Shown here piece by piece: positions 1-13,203 of a stretch of DNA of 64,000 nt. A program made the position numbers and the translations under genes. Numbering within the stretch: the first letter of the stretch is position 1; the number at the start of each line of letters is the position of its first letter. The DNA comes from Bugulina stolonifera (taxonomy: Eukaryota > Bryozoa > Gymnolaemata > Cheilostomatida > Bugulidae): positions 13,355,929 through 13,419,928 of the forward strand of contig OW285187.1 in NCBI GenBank assembly GCA_935421135.1. Direction: 5' to 3'. The notes under the pieces were generated by a model that was given only the letters and a program-made list of their open reading frames with translations, was not told the origin of the DNA and ran no database searches.

Positions 1-276
1 ATTACATGAATGGAATATACATGTATATAATACGGTATTTCATACACACCGTACGTTTCCTACACTGTACATGTATGTTCAACAATATTGCAATTGTATC
101 ATGTAATTATGTAGCATATGATGTAATATACAGATTATTATTATTAGTGTACATGTAAAACTGTAGATCATATACGTATATATTGAACAATTGCAGCAGT
201 TCCATGTAGATAATGCTGGTTTAATAATTTAACTCATGTAATGCTGTGCCAGTATAATTTTATTCTATACATATAG

Positions 277-3200
277 GAGTTATCCAAAGACCTATTTAAG
301 GAGGAGAATACTGGGATATATTATCTAATAGTATACCTTGACCACCTGGTGCTGCTGACATTCCTGGTAGAGGTGATCATGTGGTCATTATATGATGGAA
401 AGAAGTACATATTATCCTATACCTGCTGGGTCACCATACTAGCCATCTTTAGTATAGGTAAGTAGAGGAAACAGCTGTCTTTGTGAAACTAGAGCGATCG
501 TTATTTTGTCCAAATTTTAATTTATCTGTTAGTTTTTTAAGGGGATGAATAACTTCATAGATGACTACAATGTGATCTGCCAATTGATCATGCTAAATAG
601 CACGTTAATATTGTACCGACTTCGGCTCAGGTAGATCACTGCATTTATTCTAACATAATATAGCAAATAAAACATTTGTTATAGTTTGTGGTGCTCATAG
701 TCTAGACTCTAGACTCTTCTAACTCTGTACATATAGACATGTCCTGTATACTTATACCTACCAACATTTAGATCTTGCCTTCTAAACAATTAACAGGTGA
801 AATGATTTGTTTTCTAACTTCAATATTATGTTTTGCCTTTGCAAGTGCAATCACGGTGTTAATTAGTTTATTGGTTTTGTTAACTATTGTTAATGTTATG
901 TTATTGCTATAATAAGATTGTAAAATAATAATCCAATGACAATGTTGTGCAATTTGGAGCTACCTTTTCTCAACCAACAGTTTTAATATAAGAAGACATA
1001 TTCAAATAAAATCTTCAGACACTGTACATACCCAGTTAGTGCGTCAATTATGTTGACGTGAAATACTGTGATGGAGCAGCCAGCCAGCAACACCACCCGG
1101 CCAACATACGCCGAAGTGATTAAGAAGGCTTTAATGACCAAACAGGTGTTGTCCCTCCTGGACAGCTCCAAGAGAGCTCTAGCCACTAGCATCCCTTGGC
1201 TAACATAAACACTGACATTATTCTTGCATGACATCTTGTTGTATTCATACCCATTCATTCATTCATTCGTTATTATACTGTCTTATACACTGCGTGTCTT
1301 ATATATATACCAGTGCTTTTTTTGTAGGGGGCTCCCTGGGCTCCCGAGAGCCCCCTCAAAACCTCATGGTCTGTTGAGGGGGCTCCCGGGTGCCCCCTCA
1401 ACAAATTTCCACCTTTCAGTTTATAAAGTACCCATAACCAGGCATCAGGCATCGAATTAGGAACATACATGTACAAGTTACCTGGCACATGTACATATAT
1501 ATTAATATGCTATGGTAGACCCCAATGTTGACTCATGATTCCACAGCTGTTATGTCCTAGTCGCCCTTCCCAGTACTTTGTCGGACTATGCATATTGTAA
1601 GGACGATTGCCAGTTTTTTTACATGTAGACACATTTATTGTATTTTTCTGGAAGTGGGAAAAAGTGAGTTTACTACTATATAAATATTTGCTGTTTAGTG
1701 GTTACCTGTAGTTGTTCCTTGGACTGCTATGAAGACACTTTTTCTACATACAACTCCATGGTGCTTTTGACTAGGAATCTCTTAGCCTAAGATTGTACCA
1801 TGAGGTTATAAGCACAAGGAGGAACACTCAGACCTATGGATCATGATAGTAGGCAACAAGTAGCTTGTGCTAGTCAATCTCATGTATCACTAAGTGCACG
1901 TAAAGTGGAGGGCTGCTAGAACATTCTTGGTCTCTTTCATGTTTATGTTTGTGTAACTACGAGTGTACGCAAGAATTTCACAATAATAACATCTTAGCAT
2001 CAGCAGAAAACCTAAGAGAGCTGCAAGATGTGGCAGTGGCATCTAGTTTAAATGAGGGGCTTATTGAGATTGGCACAATATTCATCATTAGATAGTGGCC
2101 ACTAGCCTGAGAAACATTGAAACATGTAGGGAGCCCCCTCAACTGATCTTACAAAAAAAGCACTGATATATACATATACTAGCAATCAAGCTTTGGGATT
2201 ACACTTATATTGCATCTTGGTTTTTCTCACATTTGTACATATTCTCAGTAATTGTCTACTCTTGCTTGGTTGTAATTTAATAGAGTCTTTTTGCCATTTA
2301 TATAGTAACTTCATGGCCGACCTTATAGATTTAGCTCATAATAGTTATATATGACATGTTTCTCCTTATTGCAAGCACATTTTGTGCCAAGGCCGACCTT
2401 TTATGTGGCTGACATCGGGCGGAACCATCCATGTTGTTGCATCAGTTCCGGAGCCGATACCATGTCGGGCTCTTTTGGCCGGAAGTTGTTATAGTATATA
2501 AGGCAGTGCATTTGTTATGTTGAGTCAGTTGTTGATTGCGCTTGAATAAAGCAACATCTCCTAACTCAAACCTACAGAGGCTTACTCTTTAGGCGGGTAA
2601 CTCCACCGGAGGATCCCTTGATCCAGTACGGCTCGAGTTCACCTCATCCTAGGCTAAGCATATCTCTATCCACCCCTTAGGCTTAGGTCGATCCCGGGTT
2701 CTAAATGAACCTAGCGTCGGTCCTAAGATCTCAAGGCTAGACAATCTTTCTCTGCACTCCCTCGGAGTATAAACTCGACATGACCTACGTCGGTCCTGAG
2801 CTCCAATGAGTCTCGGCATCGGCCTACGTCTGATATAACATACAATACACCTGTAAAGAGTCATAATATAACTGTTCACTCTTTTATGTAATGAGCAGAA
2901 GGTACACTTGGTCGGCCTCTACCACCTTCCAAGCCCTTCACATACTTGTAGCCCTCGGCTCTCGTATGTAACACAACTCCAAAAGCATTACAATACATGT
3001 ATTAGTGAGTGCGACAGATTTTGCTGAACGGACTGGTTTTACAGGAAAGAGCAGTCAGATTGTGTTCGTATAACATTCTGTAACTGTCTGGATTTGTAGG
3101 TTACATGACGAGCATACTTTTGTATAATGGTTTAATCTTGGATAATAGTAGCAGCAGACGGAACCCATTCACTCTTGAGAACCAGAAGGCAAGAATACTG

Positions 3201-6200
3201 ATATGTCAATCCTGCAGACTTGTGTTGTGCTCCAGGTAATGTGACCATTCTTGCAGTACAAGATAAAACTTATAACGTGTATATATATGTATGATAGATA
3301 TAGGCCTATAATAATATTTTGAAAGTGAAAACTAAAGTGCAACACTTTTTATAGAAGCAATCGTACATATTGTATAAGAGAATCATTAATTATAAGAGAT
3401 CTCTTTCCATTTATGATAATATTGTGCTGTTAGTCTTTCCTGCTTTGAATAACTACCTGCACACTGAACAGTGCTAGGTTCAATGTGTTTGTCTCGCATT
3501 AGCATAACATGATAAAACTGTGAATGGTATATTATTGCGCATGTTATTACTACAGAATTATGCTGATGTTCAAACAGTCAAGGATAATATTGACATCAGT
3601 GATACAGGCGCTGCCAGGGCTGACCTATATTGGTATCATGATGACACTTACTACTCTTCTTTATTGGCTCATAGGAATGAACTTCTTTGTGGAATATGAA
3701 CGACGTCACGGTCAATACGTTGTGAGCAGGTAACTAGTAATCGTGCATTTATTTAGAGTGGATATGTAACATACGTGGTGCATTATTTTGTAGTGGATAG
3801 CTACGTAGCATGTACAACATAGCAGTGTGATTGTAGTAGTGGACATTGTACAAAGTAGGTCTATTTACCACAGACTGGTTCTGTCATATTATATTTCTAT
3901 GGTTTGGATGTTTCTAGATACACACAGTATGGACTGTCTGAGGCCGAAGCACTCCTCTTATATTTATTTCGTCTTTTCACTCTAAGCAATTCTATAAATG
4001 ATTTGAGAGCAACAACCGAACTTCATGGGGTAAGAATTATGCTTCTAAATACTTTTAATATGCAGTATGCACCAGATGCTAAAGAAGGGTGAAAAGCTGA
4101 TCAAGACATTATGATGATATATGCCTATCTAGACTCGGACGTAAAGTAGCATTTTGATTTTATTTATTCTTTATGTTTTGATACTAGTCCTAGTATCATC
4201 ATCGGACCAGACCTAGTATCATCATCGGACTAGTCCTAGTAACATCATCAGACTAAGACCAGCCTGTTAATGATACGCTAGTCTCATTACCCATCATGCT
4301 ACATTTAGTAGCTCAGTTGGTAAAGCACACAGTTAAGGCATGGCGATTGTTCTGTTTCGGCCTTCAAGCCTCAACTGCGTTTAGGAGCCCTATGGTGGTT
4401 GGTCAATATTATATACACCAATTCCAATTATATAATTTATTAGAAATCAGCTCTGGTTATTGGCTGTATGTAGATCAAGGCCACTGGTGGACTAGCACTG
4501 TGCATTGCCAATAGAGTTGTGCCAGCGAACAACAAAATTGCTCCACTGAAGCTCAGGGCCTCTTGTGGACCCAATCCTTTGTTTCTAGCAAGTCTTCAGT
4601 AAAATTTCCACCGTATTTGCTATTCAGAACAGGACCCAGAATACTGGAGTTGGTTACAGAATGGACACCGACTGTAACCAACTACGAACTTGAGACCAAC
4701 AACAGTTTTTTTAGCCAAGAGAGCAAATTAGTGTAAGGAATCTCTTGTTCAACAAACTTGATCACTGATGTCTTACAACATGCTACCCTCCATTTTGTTA
4801 CAGGGATGGTCAGCCATTTACGTGATCTCATGGATGGTCGTCTCTAACTACATATTTGCCAACTTATTGACTGCTGTATTGATAAATAATTTTTCGGTGA
4901 GTACGTTTGACCAAGCCAAAGGATGTATGCTTTTTCAGAGTAAAAATATTTTTGAAAACCATCAAAGACACACGCAGTAATCCTTAGAGTAGTAGGACAA
5001 CTAAGTAATCATCAGACAACTGGTAATAAAATGTTTATTAGTAAATGAGATGCACCTAAATATAAATAATATTGCAATAATACATTGTAGAAGAGGTTCA
5101 CATTTCAACGATTGAAAATTTGTGAGGAATATACTACATGCACAATCAGACAGATGCTGGGTAGCATCTGTAACAAACACACACAATTGAGCTAATAATA
5201 GTGCTAATATAAACATGAGAAGTTACAACTCAAATCTGCTGAACATAACATTGCACGCAATCTACTACTATAATACATGTCAGTGTACAAAAATGGTAGG
5301 CCTATTACAGAATGTTAAGCAGAAATTGGTTGGAGAGAACCAAAGAATTGAAGATATAAACAACAAGATACTTCAACTAAAGAGACTAAATGATAACATA
5401 AATGAGGACAGGATGCGGCTGAGGAGAAGCAACAGGTTAGACTTGATGCAGCCTCATGTTGAGTTCACCAGAGGTGAGTTTATTATCCATTACATGTTTA
5501 TGGAACATTTATAAAACTATCAGCCTTTGTATTCAAATGGACTAGGCAGGCGAGTATTTCAGTACGATACCACTGGATAAGCACAGCTCTGGCATATGTA
5601 GACTTGTCGCTCTGACTACCGACTCCAGATCTCACTGTAATAATGTGAACAAAGAATAGCCATGAGATTGCAAAACACTGCAATTCCCCAGTTAAACGTG
5701 TCACCAGTTTGGAGTTGGCATGATTTATGGATTCATGGAACTCCATGCATGTATCTAAACATGGGTGTATTATATAACGATACTATATCAGTTAGGCCTG
5801 CACGGTGTTTCGGTTTCAAACGATGTAAACGGTGTGTGAACCCTCGGTGTTACACATCGGCAAATTTTTTATGCACCGAATCGTACCGGCACCGTGCCCA
5901 AACGATATATCGATGGTTCGGTGTAGTTCGATGTTATCGAACCGGACCGCTATGCCAGTAGTCATTCAATATTCATGCGGTCTAATATCACGTGCTCTTG
6001 TTTACCTCACTTCAAACTAGGTTGCATACCTTCGCTAATCCGTTTCAACATTAACTGCCATCGTGGCTGTGATTGATTATCAATGTTGTGGAGGTAATAA
6101 TTATTATTAAATTATACTAAATTGATTCATAATTACGTAACTTAGCAGATTCTGGTATATTATATTCTATCGTTTGCATATGATTGCTTTGTTCATGAAT

Positions 6201-9200
6201 AGTGTGCTGAAATAGAACAGTAGTATACGATCGAATATAATGGATTATATTATATTATTTTATAAATAATATAAATATAATTATAAATTTAAACATACCA
6301 TTGGATTAATTATTTCTATTATAATTAATCTACTACTAATGTTTAAGTTTGGTTATATTCGCTTGTAACTAAGAATAGCTACAATGCTTATAATAGTTAA
6401 TCATTATTAATTATGGCTTTTTAATTTAAAATCGTTGTGTAGTTATGCTTTTGGTAAGCACCAGCTCTTAGTCTTTATTTATTTAAAATAAGCTAATACT
6501 AATGTTCAATCAATATTTTGTAGGTAGAATTCATCGGACTGAGCCATCGTAATATCCCATCTGAAGACAAATCTGCTAGATTCAATCGGTGGACACACTG
6601 AATTATACCAAATCAGCAATCTATCAAGAAAGCTTGCAAGAAAGATTCCCTACATTATCATTACATCATATCAGACATATGCAACTATGCTAGCGTTTCT
6701 TCTTTCTCTTGTGATATGAAGTTAGCCCATGTCATTTTAAATTTGTTATCTTTTTGTGTCAGTGGTACGAGTGTGGTGGAAACTATGTTTGCTGTTTTTC
6801 TTCTGTAATTTGGTCACAATCAGTAATAAATCTAATAAATTATATGTAGTCGGTTGGGTGTGTGTCCAGCCTCATGTTTTTATATTCAACAATGTTTGCT
6901 GTTTTTCTTCTGTAATTTGGTCACAATCAGTAATAAATCTAATAAATTATATGTAGTCGGTTGGGTGTGTGTCCAGCCTCATGTTTTTATATTTAATATA
7001 TTTATTAAAATTACATAAAATAGGTGAAGTAAGACCCAATGCAACTTAAGACTCACTAGACTACATGGGCAAATACAAAATCTTGGGAGTAGCAGTAAGC
7101 ACTGATTACTTTCATTAGCCCAATAACCACTTAAATAAAATAATATACATATACTATGTTTTAATGAAGCCCTGTCTGCCTGCCATATCTGAAAATAAAA
7201 TAAACAATGCTTGGCATGAACTCATGTTGCAAGACAGTGTTGAGGATTTTTGTTCCCTTGTATTGAACGGTCATGATGGGACAACTCTATTAGGCGAACT
7301 AGCTCCTGGACCAGTTCGATCCGGTATATCGAACCAAAGTTGACACCGTCTAACACCGCTTGAGACCAGGATCAAGGGGTCCGGTGCGGTTCGGTATATC
7401 GATCTAAATTTGGCATCGGTTGACACCGAATGAGACTAGACACAAGAGAACCGGTGTCAACCGGTGTTTGATTACCACCACCCCAAAAACCGAATATCAG
7501 TGGGGAGGCAACACCGGTGCAGGCCTAATATCAGTGATGTAATATTACAATACAGATTCAGATGACCTTGACATAGATATCCAGGCTGATGATTTTGACA
7601 GTGCATCAAACGTCATAAATGTGTTTGATGGAGTAATGGCAGACCATGAGATACCATTTGAGGTCAGGAGAACCATGATGGTATGTATACTGGATCGATC
7701 ATACAAGAATTGGAATCAAAAGGTTTTACTGAGCATGGAGATAACAGACAACAATGAATATAATGATATATTATTTGTATGGATATAATTTGCCAACTCT
7801 AATGTCACAGGTACACAACCCCCCAACCTTTGATATTAAGACATATTTGATGACATGGCCACCTACGAGCTTCAGTGCTCAGTTAGAGATGGAACCAGTC
7901 AAACCCCCTAAATCCAGGACATCAGAACATAGTGCATTGGCGAAACGATCAAAATCGCTAGGTAAAGGCTTACGAAAATCGAAATCACAACCAAGAAACA
8001 CCAACAGCAATGCTAAGAATACAAAACCAAAGACTACAGGTAAATATCCTTTGTCTACAGTGTACCTTGAATACAGGTAAATAGTTAGCATATCTTACCT
8101 CGGTATTCTGCATGTTCTGGCAACTCTTTATCTACTTTCTTATTTGTCTGCTCAGTACTGCAACAACAACATACATACTGTATGTATACCAAAATACATG
8201 TATTATTAATGGCTGTATATTTGACTACACTTACTATCTTAGATGGTGCTGTTGAGAATGGCAGGGAAGGTGAAGTTGAGAGGACTAGGCTGACTTTACC
8301 AGTAAGTTCTATGGGTGTATATCAGCTGCTAACACAGGCTATAGGCCTACCGTGTACATTTATTTGGAATTTTTCTGTGTGCTCATTGGATATAGATAAC
8401 TATACAAGGTTAAGAATCTAAGAATCCAATTTATCCGCTAATGGTTACATTATAATGTAGAATGCAAGAAATTGGGAGCCTTGGTGATTTTAGTAGCAAT
8501 ATTTGAAGTGACTAATTACATGTAGATGCATACTTACTAATACATACACATCATACATTATACATACATGTACATACTGATTATCACTTACCATCTCATA
8601 TCTTTGTTACAGCAAGTCATAGTAAGTCCTTCGGTTGAAAGTCTAGGAGCGTCAGGTAAGACTATGAATCCTAATATAAAAAGTGACACCAACATCACTA
8701 TTATATTATACCAGCATCGGTTATGACTGTAAAATTACATTATGAGAATATCAACAACAATCAAAATATATGCGCAAGTACAATATCTATAGTAGCAAAA
8801 TGGTGCTCGTTTGGTAAAAATTCAGCTATCATCAAGAATAGCAAATGCAGACCTACTAACAGTAATCCTATAATATGTACATTGTACCATTATGCACATA
8901 CTATAGCATGTCAAGATTGTGAATACTTTGTGCACGTGAATACATAAGTAAGACCACTAGGTATATCTAGCGTATTACATGTAACCTATAGCCATGTAAC
9001 TCTCGTTGCAAGCTACACAGTTGAGATTTCTGCACAAAAACCAACTAACAATCAGTCAATCACAAGCAGGATTTTTAGTCTACCAAAACAGTGCACAGTA
9101 CTAAAGCTAATTGTTCACAAAAGGTAGCAATGTTGCAGGTAGATTGGGTTCAATTCATGGCACCCAGTCTAACTGGTCTCACGACTACAGGTCTAATAAA

Positions 9201-11580
9201 GGCCCAATGAAGCGAGTTACTTACAGCACCACGTCTAGTATAGGTAAGTAATGGTATACCTGTGCCTCCAGTACTACTGTTAGCCCTGCTAGGTGGTCCA
9301 GGCTACCAGGGGATTACTCTGGCAGCACATATACCAACATAACAGCAATGTACTGGCAATACATAGCACAACATGGTCGCAATACATATACAATTCTTAT
9401 TGTGATGTTGGAAATTTTGAATATTTGTCTGTTACACAGAATAGTCATGTTTTATATATTTAATACAACTTCCTAATCTATTTTTAGGATGGCACCAAAA
9501 AGAGAAATCCAACAGTGTGGTAAGGCATAGACAAACTCTATAGTGTTGACAAAATGACATTAGCACATTAGGTTATGCTATATCCATTTACAATGTATAC
9601 TACATGGCTTACATGCTATATAATAATTATATTATGCTATGTATCATTGGAATAATGCACAGTTATAATAATTATAGATCGATTCTTGGAAAAAATCATT
9701 ATACTCAGATTTTGGATTTGACTTTCTGAATATGGGTAAGTTTGATTAAGCTAGAGCCAGGGAGGTGTATAAAGTTAAGCGTTGAGTAGTACCATTTTGA
9801 AACAACTTCACTCACACTATACTACACTGGTCATCATCTACATTGTACATTAGTCTATAAAAGATGTTTAATAATTTATTGCCAGCTAAAGTCACTAAGT
9901 CACCATGCATGTAAAAATCTTAAAAACTGGTAACACTGCAACCAGTGTTCGAAGCGGAAAAAATGAGGTGGGTACACGGTGAAGGCAATCGAGCAGATTA
10001 GTATTGTATAGCTAAGAAATTAGTGAATTACTAAATGAAAAAAGTTATGCTCTAGTGGGAATTGAACTCAAGACCCTGCGATTAAGAGTCATGCACACTA
10101 CCCCTACACCTATACACTACCAACTCCACTTGCACTGCATGAGCAAAAACTGCTATTACCACTAAAATAACCACTAAAATTGAGGTGGGTACACACCGTA
10201 TACTTCCGTATAACCACACTCCGGACACTGACTGCAACACAGTCAGCATTGTTTGCACAACATAAGATATCAAAAAACAAGGGCCTAGCCAAAAGTGTCT
10301 CGCATGCAGTAGGGTGCTGCATGCATACAAGCAAAGCCAGGATGGTAAAGAAGCTAGTGCATGTCATAACTCTGTTTGATAATCAGGTGCTATGAAACCT
10401 GGAGTTAAGCCCCAGTCATGGAAGTTTAATTTCAAGTTGTTCAAAATCAGATTATCTGATTTGTAGACGCAGAGACTTCCCATGCCACACTGAACAGCAT
10501 TAACCTTGCCAAGTTGAGTGGGGAAAATTTGACAGTGGACATCGAAAAACTGTATGCTATGATCAGTGCAGTCAAGTCCATTCAGGACTCAGAGTTTGCA
10601 ACTGTATGGGCTAAAGATACCCTGTATCAGTAAGTAGAGGTGTTCAACACCAACATGTGCCTCCTAATTACGATATCCAATACTGTTGGTACATGATTGT
10701 GCAATATAGCAATTTGCCACTATCACAGCTTTTAAAAAATATTTTCCAAAATATTAAAAGGTGGCTCATGGCTACATGATGAGCATACACATACACATCT
10801 ACTACATCACTAGGTCAAATACTATGGTACTATCAACACTACTATGGAGATTCATCCTTATAGAATTCGAGTATGAAACCCATCGTCATATCGTATTGCT
10901 ACCCAAAAAAATTTCAAGAAGCTGAAAATTTTCCCTAGGCCAAACCCCAAGTATGCCCTAAAAGTCTAACCTAATTAACAGAAACTACAACTAGTCAAAT
11001 ATATTGCTTGCATCTGTTGTATTTGTTAGTCATCACCACCATATTAAGTGATGACATTTTGACAATAGCCATAGCCAATAGCCATAGCCAATAGCTATAG
11101 CCAAGCTTGTACATACATGTATATACTATTATTATTCATGATGCCAGATAGTCACAATTCATTTCATATTATACTCTGGTCTAATACACAACGCAGTACA
11201 CTTAAATAAAAGACTCAACAGCATCTATCAACGGGAAGAACTTGATGCTACCTTCACATATCAGCTGTAAAAATCATCTTTACCATCACTCTGCCAACTT
11301 GACTTTTGATACATGCTTTGGATCTACTTGGTCCGCTTCATACTGCCATTCAACCTTCTGCAATAAAACAATCGGGTTACATTATCTAAAATATTTAATA
11401 AGACCATGCATCGAGTGTAACAGGGTGATAAGCTTACTAATATTCTTGAATTTTAGATTCTTTCGGGCCATGGAGCAGCTATTCGAAAACATTCGAGAAA
11501 GAGAGAAATTGCTCAAACTGTGCAACAAAGCTTTGCTCCATATTTTGGATGATAAGTTTGAAGTGAAATTGATGCTTTGA
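277..11580 (+). CDS. Voltage-gated cation channel, CatSper2-like (3' part of gene)
   Basis: Exons, all with GT-AG borders: 277-457, about 545-630, 3149-3235, 3556-3729, 3918-4029, 4804-4896, 5311-5473, 7562-7680, 7811-8039, 8243-8301, 8613-8655, 9488-9519, 9678-9735, 10467-10629, 11457-11580 (TGA). From 3149 on, every junction keeps frame; about 570 codons are in the window and the 5' end lies before it. In order they encode two hydrophobic helices with YLDHLVLLTFLVEVIMWSLY, a basic S4-like stretch (LYRLRLR, then R/K-rich FKQSRIILTSVIQAL), an S5 helix, a pore-type block LLYLFRLFTLSNS, an S6 helix ending LLTAVLINNF, then a charged coiled coil (KQKLVGENQRIEDINNK), a Lys/Ser-rich tail and a helical C-terminus. 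One six-helix domain with RLFTL before S6 and NNF after it is the CatSper layout; these calcium channels act in sperm flagella. A divergent two-pore channel is the alternative. The junction 457/542 is one base out of frame beside a G-run, possibly an indel. Confidence 0.6.
1311..2165. mobile_element. Non-autonomous hAT-type DNA transposon (855 bp)
   Basis: The element starts CAGTGCTTTTTTTGTA and ends with its exact inverted copy. It is flanked on both sides by the identical 8-bp duplication ATATATAC (1303-1310 and 2166-2173). Terminal CA-G and an 8-bp duplication are the hAT signature. Inside the left end are GC-rich copies of a GGGGGCTCCC motif, including a 30-bp palindrome near 1374-1404; a further copy sits near the right end (2129-2139). 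No transposase frame is present. It lies in an intron of the channel gene. Confidence 0.85.
2384..2985 (+). mobile_element. Possible solo LTR
   Basis: This is a GC-richer island inside an intron. It has a core promoter AGTATATAAGGC at 2493-2504, an AATAAA at 2544-2549, and GGCCGACC-type motifs near both ends (2389 and, inverted, about 2912). The same promoter string occurs in the intact LTRs at 13557 and 18680 and, with one extra TA, in the solo LTR at 51908. I could not find a target duplication, so the ends are approximate. Confidence 0.4.
4189..4262. repeat. 23-bp tandem repeat, three copies
   Basis: The unit CCTAGTATCATCATCGGAC starts at 4189, 4212 and 4235, with a few substitutions in the third copy. 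It lies in an intron of the channel gene. Confidence 0.85.
4306..4380 (+). repeat. tRNA-derived SINE head
   Basis: TAGTAGCTCAGTTGGTAAAG matches the A box and D arm of a tRNA. It is followed about 45 bases later by a B-box-like GGCCTTCAAGCCTC. The copy is degenerate and no full cloverleaf can be drawn, so I read it as a SINE, not a tRNA gene. Confidence 0.45.
5793..7527. mobile_element. Non-autonomous hAT-type DNA transposon (1,735 bp)
   Basis: The left end reads TAGGCCTGCACGGTGTT and the right end is its inverted copy with one added C. The flanking 8-bp duplication ATATCAGT is perfect (5785-5792 and 7528-7535). Clusters of ACCGGTGT/ACACCGGT motifs lie just inside both ends, typical subterminal transposase-binding repeats. 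The AT-rich middle has no transposase frame but holds a 107-bp tandem duplication (6785-6993). It sits in the channel-gene intron between the exons ending 5473 and starting 7562. Confidence 0.88.
6785..6993. repeat. 107-bp tandem duplication
   Basis: The block starting ATGTTTGCTGTTTTTC at 6785 is repeated at 6892 with almost no change over about 100 bases. It is internal to the hAT-type element at 5793-7527. Confidence 0.9.
9943..10230. mobile_element. hAT-type MITE (288 bp) carrying a tRNA-like insert
   Basis: The ends are CAGTGTTCGAAG and, inverted, CAGTGTCCGGAG. Both are followed a little inside by a shared block GAGGTGGGTACAC (direct at 9965, direct again at 10182). The flanking 8-bp duplication ACTGCAAC is perfect (9935-9942 and 10231-10238). 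The middle contains a tRNA-like sequence on the minus strand, given separately. Confidence 0.82.
10048..10125 (-). repeat. tRNA-Lys(CUU)-like SINE head inside the MITE
   Basis: On the minus strand the sequence contains GCATGACTCTTAATCGCAGG, matching the anticodon arm of eukaryotic tRNA-Lys(CUU). A B-box-like GAGTTCAATTCCCAC follows. The D-arm side is poorly kept, so this is a tRNA-derived repeat, not a functional tRNA gene. Confidence 0.6.
11066..11104. repeat. Short tandem repeat
   Basis: Alternating ATAGCCATAGCCA units in about three copies, just upstream of the last channel-gene exon. Confidence 0.8.
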
Positions 11581-11598
11581 GAATACAGTAGAAAAGTG

Positions 11599-11604
11599 AA
11601 TAAA
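11599..11604 (+). terminator. Polyadenylation signal of the channel gene
   Basis: AATAAA lies 19 bases after the stop codon of the channel gene, and no other reading frame follows closely. Confidence 0.45.
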
Positions 11605-12199
11605 ACGATACAACACATTAAGATTACATGCATTTCAATATTTGTCACTATAATGAAGTAGAAATACAGCAACAATTAGATGCTCACCATTTTTGTACAT
11701 GTGTATGTATAGGTGTACATGTATATTATAACATACTTAATAATTGTGCATAGAGAATTAGCCTGGGAATAAGGCCTACTAGTGTATACCAACCAGTAAA
11801 GGATAGCTTAGTTTTGTGTAGTGGTGGTGAGTAGGCATAGGAAAACCGGCTCGTCTATAGCAGCATTTACACTGAACACAGTGCCACAGACAGTTAGTTA
11901 CAAACCTGCCAAGTGAGGCTAAAACTGTTATTTTTTAAATTTCAAAATAATACTATGCCATTTCCATAATCTTGTTTATTGGCACTTTGTGCTGTTTTTG
12001 TCTAATAAGATTAATATAAAATACATTGATCATGGCTACAACATGTCATGTTAGCCCACTGGTATAAAGTAATAGCCTTACGCACTTATACTTCATACTC
12101 CAGTGATGCTTCACTATGCATTTAGCTTTCACATTTATTAGTTTATTTGGTCCACTTATTAGAAGGTTTGTTAGATTTTGGGAGTTAATGTAGAATTTG

Positions 12200-12262
12200 C
12201 TAGATTTTAAGCGATGGACTAGGAAGAATCTGAGTCAGTATCAACATCTACTGCAAAGGTAA
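12200..12262 (+). pseudogene. Candidate first exon of the P-element-like gene
   Basis: ATG at 12214 opens a short acidic/serine stretch (EESESVSTSTAK after an in-frame TAG) that ends exactly at a donor AAG|GTAATA. Joined to the THAP exon at 21715 it would give an N-terminal leader before the THAP zinc finger. The Harbinger-type element at 12417-21690 would then sit in this intron. The link is inference; the stop codon shows decay. Confidence 0.3.
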
Positions 12263-13203
12263 TAAGATTAAAAACTTGGAAATCACCTGTATAATGCTGT
12301 GGTTTTAGTGTGAATGTGGTTATACTATTTACATTAATTTGTAAACGAGTAACTAGCTTTTGCCAGGTTATTGCTTTTTATTTAATTTTAGTTATTTTAA
12401 GCCTTTATTAGTCTTAGAGCGCTTTCGGATACCCTACGCGTGGGCTAGATAGTCGTGGTACGCGTAGTCCGTTCGGATAACTTGTCGTTGATGGTATTAA
12501 AAATAATAATACCGTATTATTTTTGAGTAAATAGTGGTCAACGTAGGTACGCGACAGAGCAGTTGCAGAAGGCTCGTTTATTTATAAACGGACACCAGTA
12601 AACGATGAAACCGAAGGCATCGTTTGCGTTTATAATTTTTAGTGCATTTTCCGCGCCATTTAGGTGTTAGCGAGTCCATTTCTCACCTCAGTCGCTTCCA
12701 GTCACCAAGGAGATTGTAGATCAGTCACGTTATATTTCAGTGATTTCACCTGAACCTCTTGATAACGTCGATAATATGTCCCAGTCATTGTTTTCGGGAT
12801 CTGAAGATTTTTTTGATTCCATGGATAACCAACGTACGTAAATTTTATGGTCAAAGTTATTTGAGAAACATTTTGCATTCAGTTGATGTTCGGAGTGAAT
12901 CCATAATAATTAAACTGTTCTATTTTCAGTTTTTTAAATTCCAGTTCCAGCTGTGATATGGCATGGTTATTAGCATAATTAAAATAACGGGCAGGCTAAT
13001 ACCATTTGATTGTAACTCAAGCAATCTAGTAGTAAATTGAAATAATTCAATTGTGCTTCAATCGTTTTCTTAACCACCCAAGCAGCATTGTTTTCAAAAC
13101 TTTTGTGGTGTATTGTATTTGTAGATTTGTAGCTTTGGGTCTACAAATTAAATTGTGAACAAAAAAGCTTCCTCTTCATTAGAGAATTTTAACTTGAGCA
13201 TAT

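Noticed and set aside
4306..4380. A functional tRNA gene
   Set aside because: No acceptor stem pairs and the B box is degenerate; better seen as a SINE.
5832..6020. Coding frame in the left end of the 1.7-kb hAT-type element
   Set aside because: It is an accident of the subterminal CGGTGT repeats; no homology.
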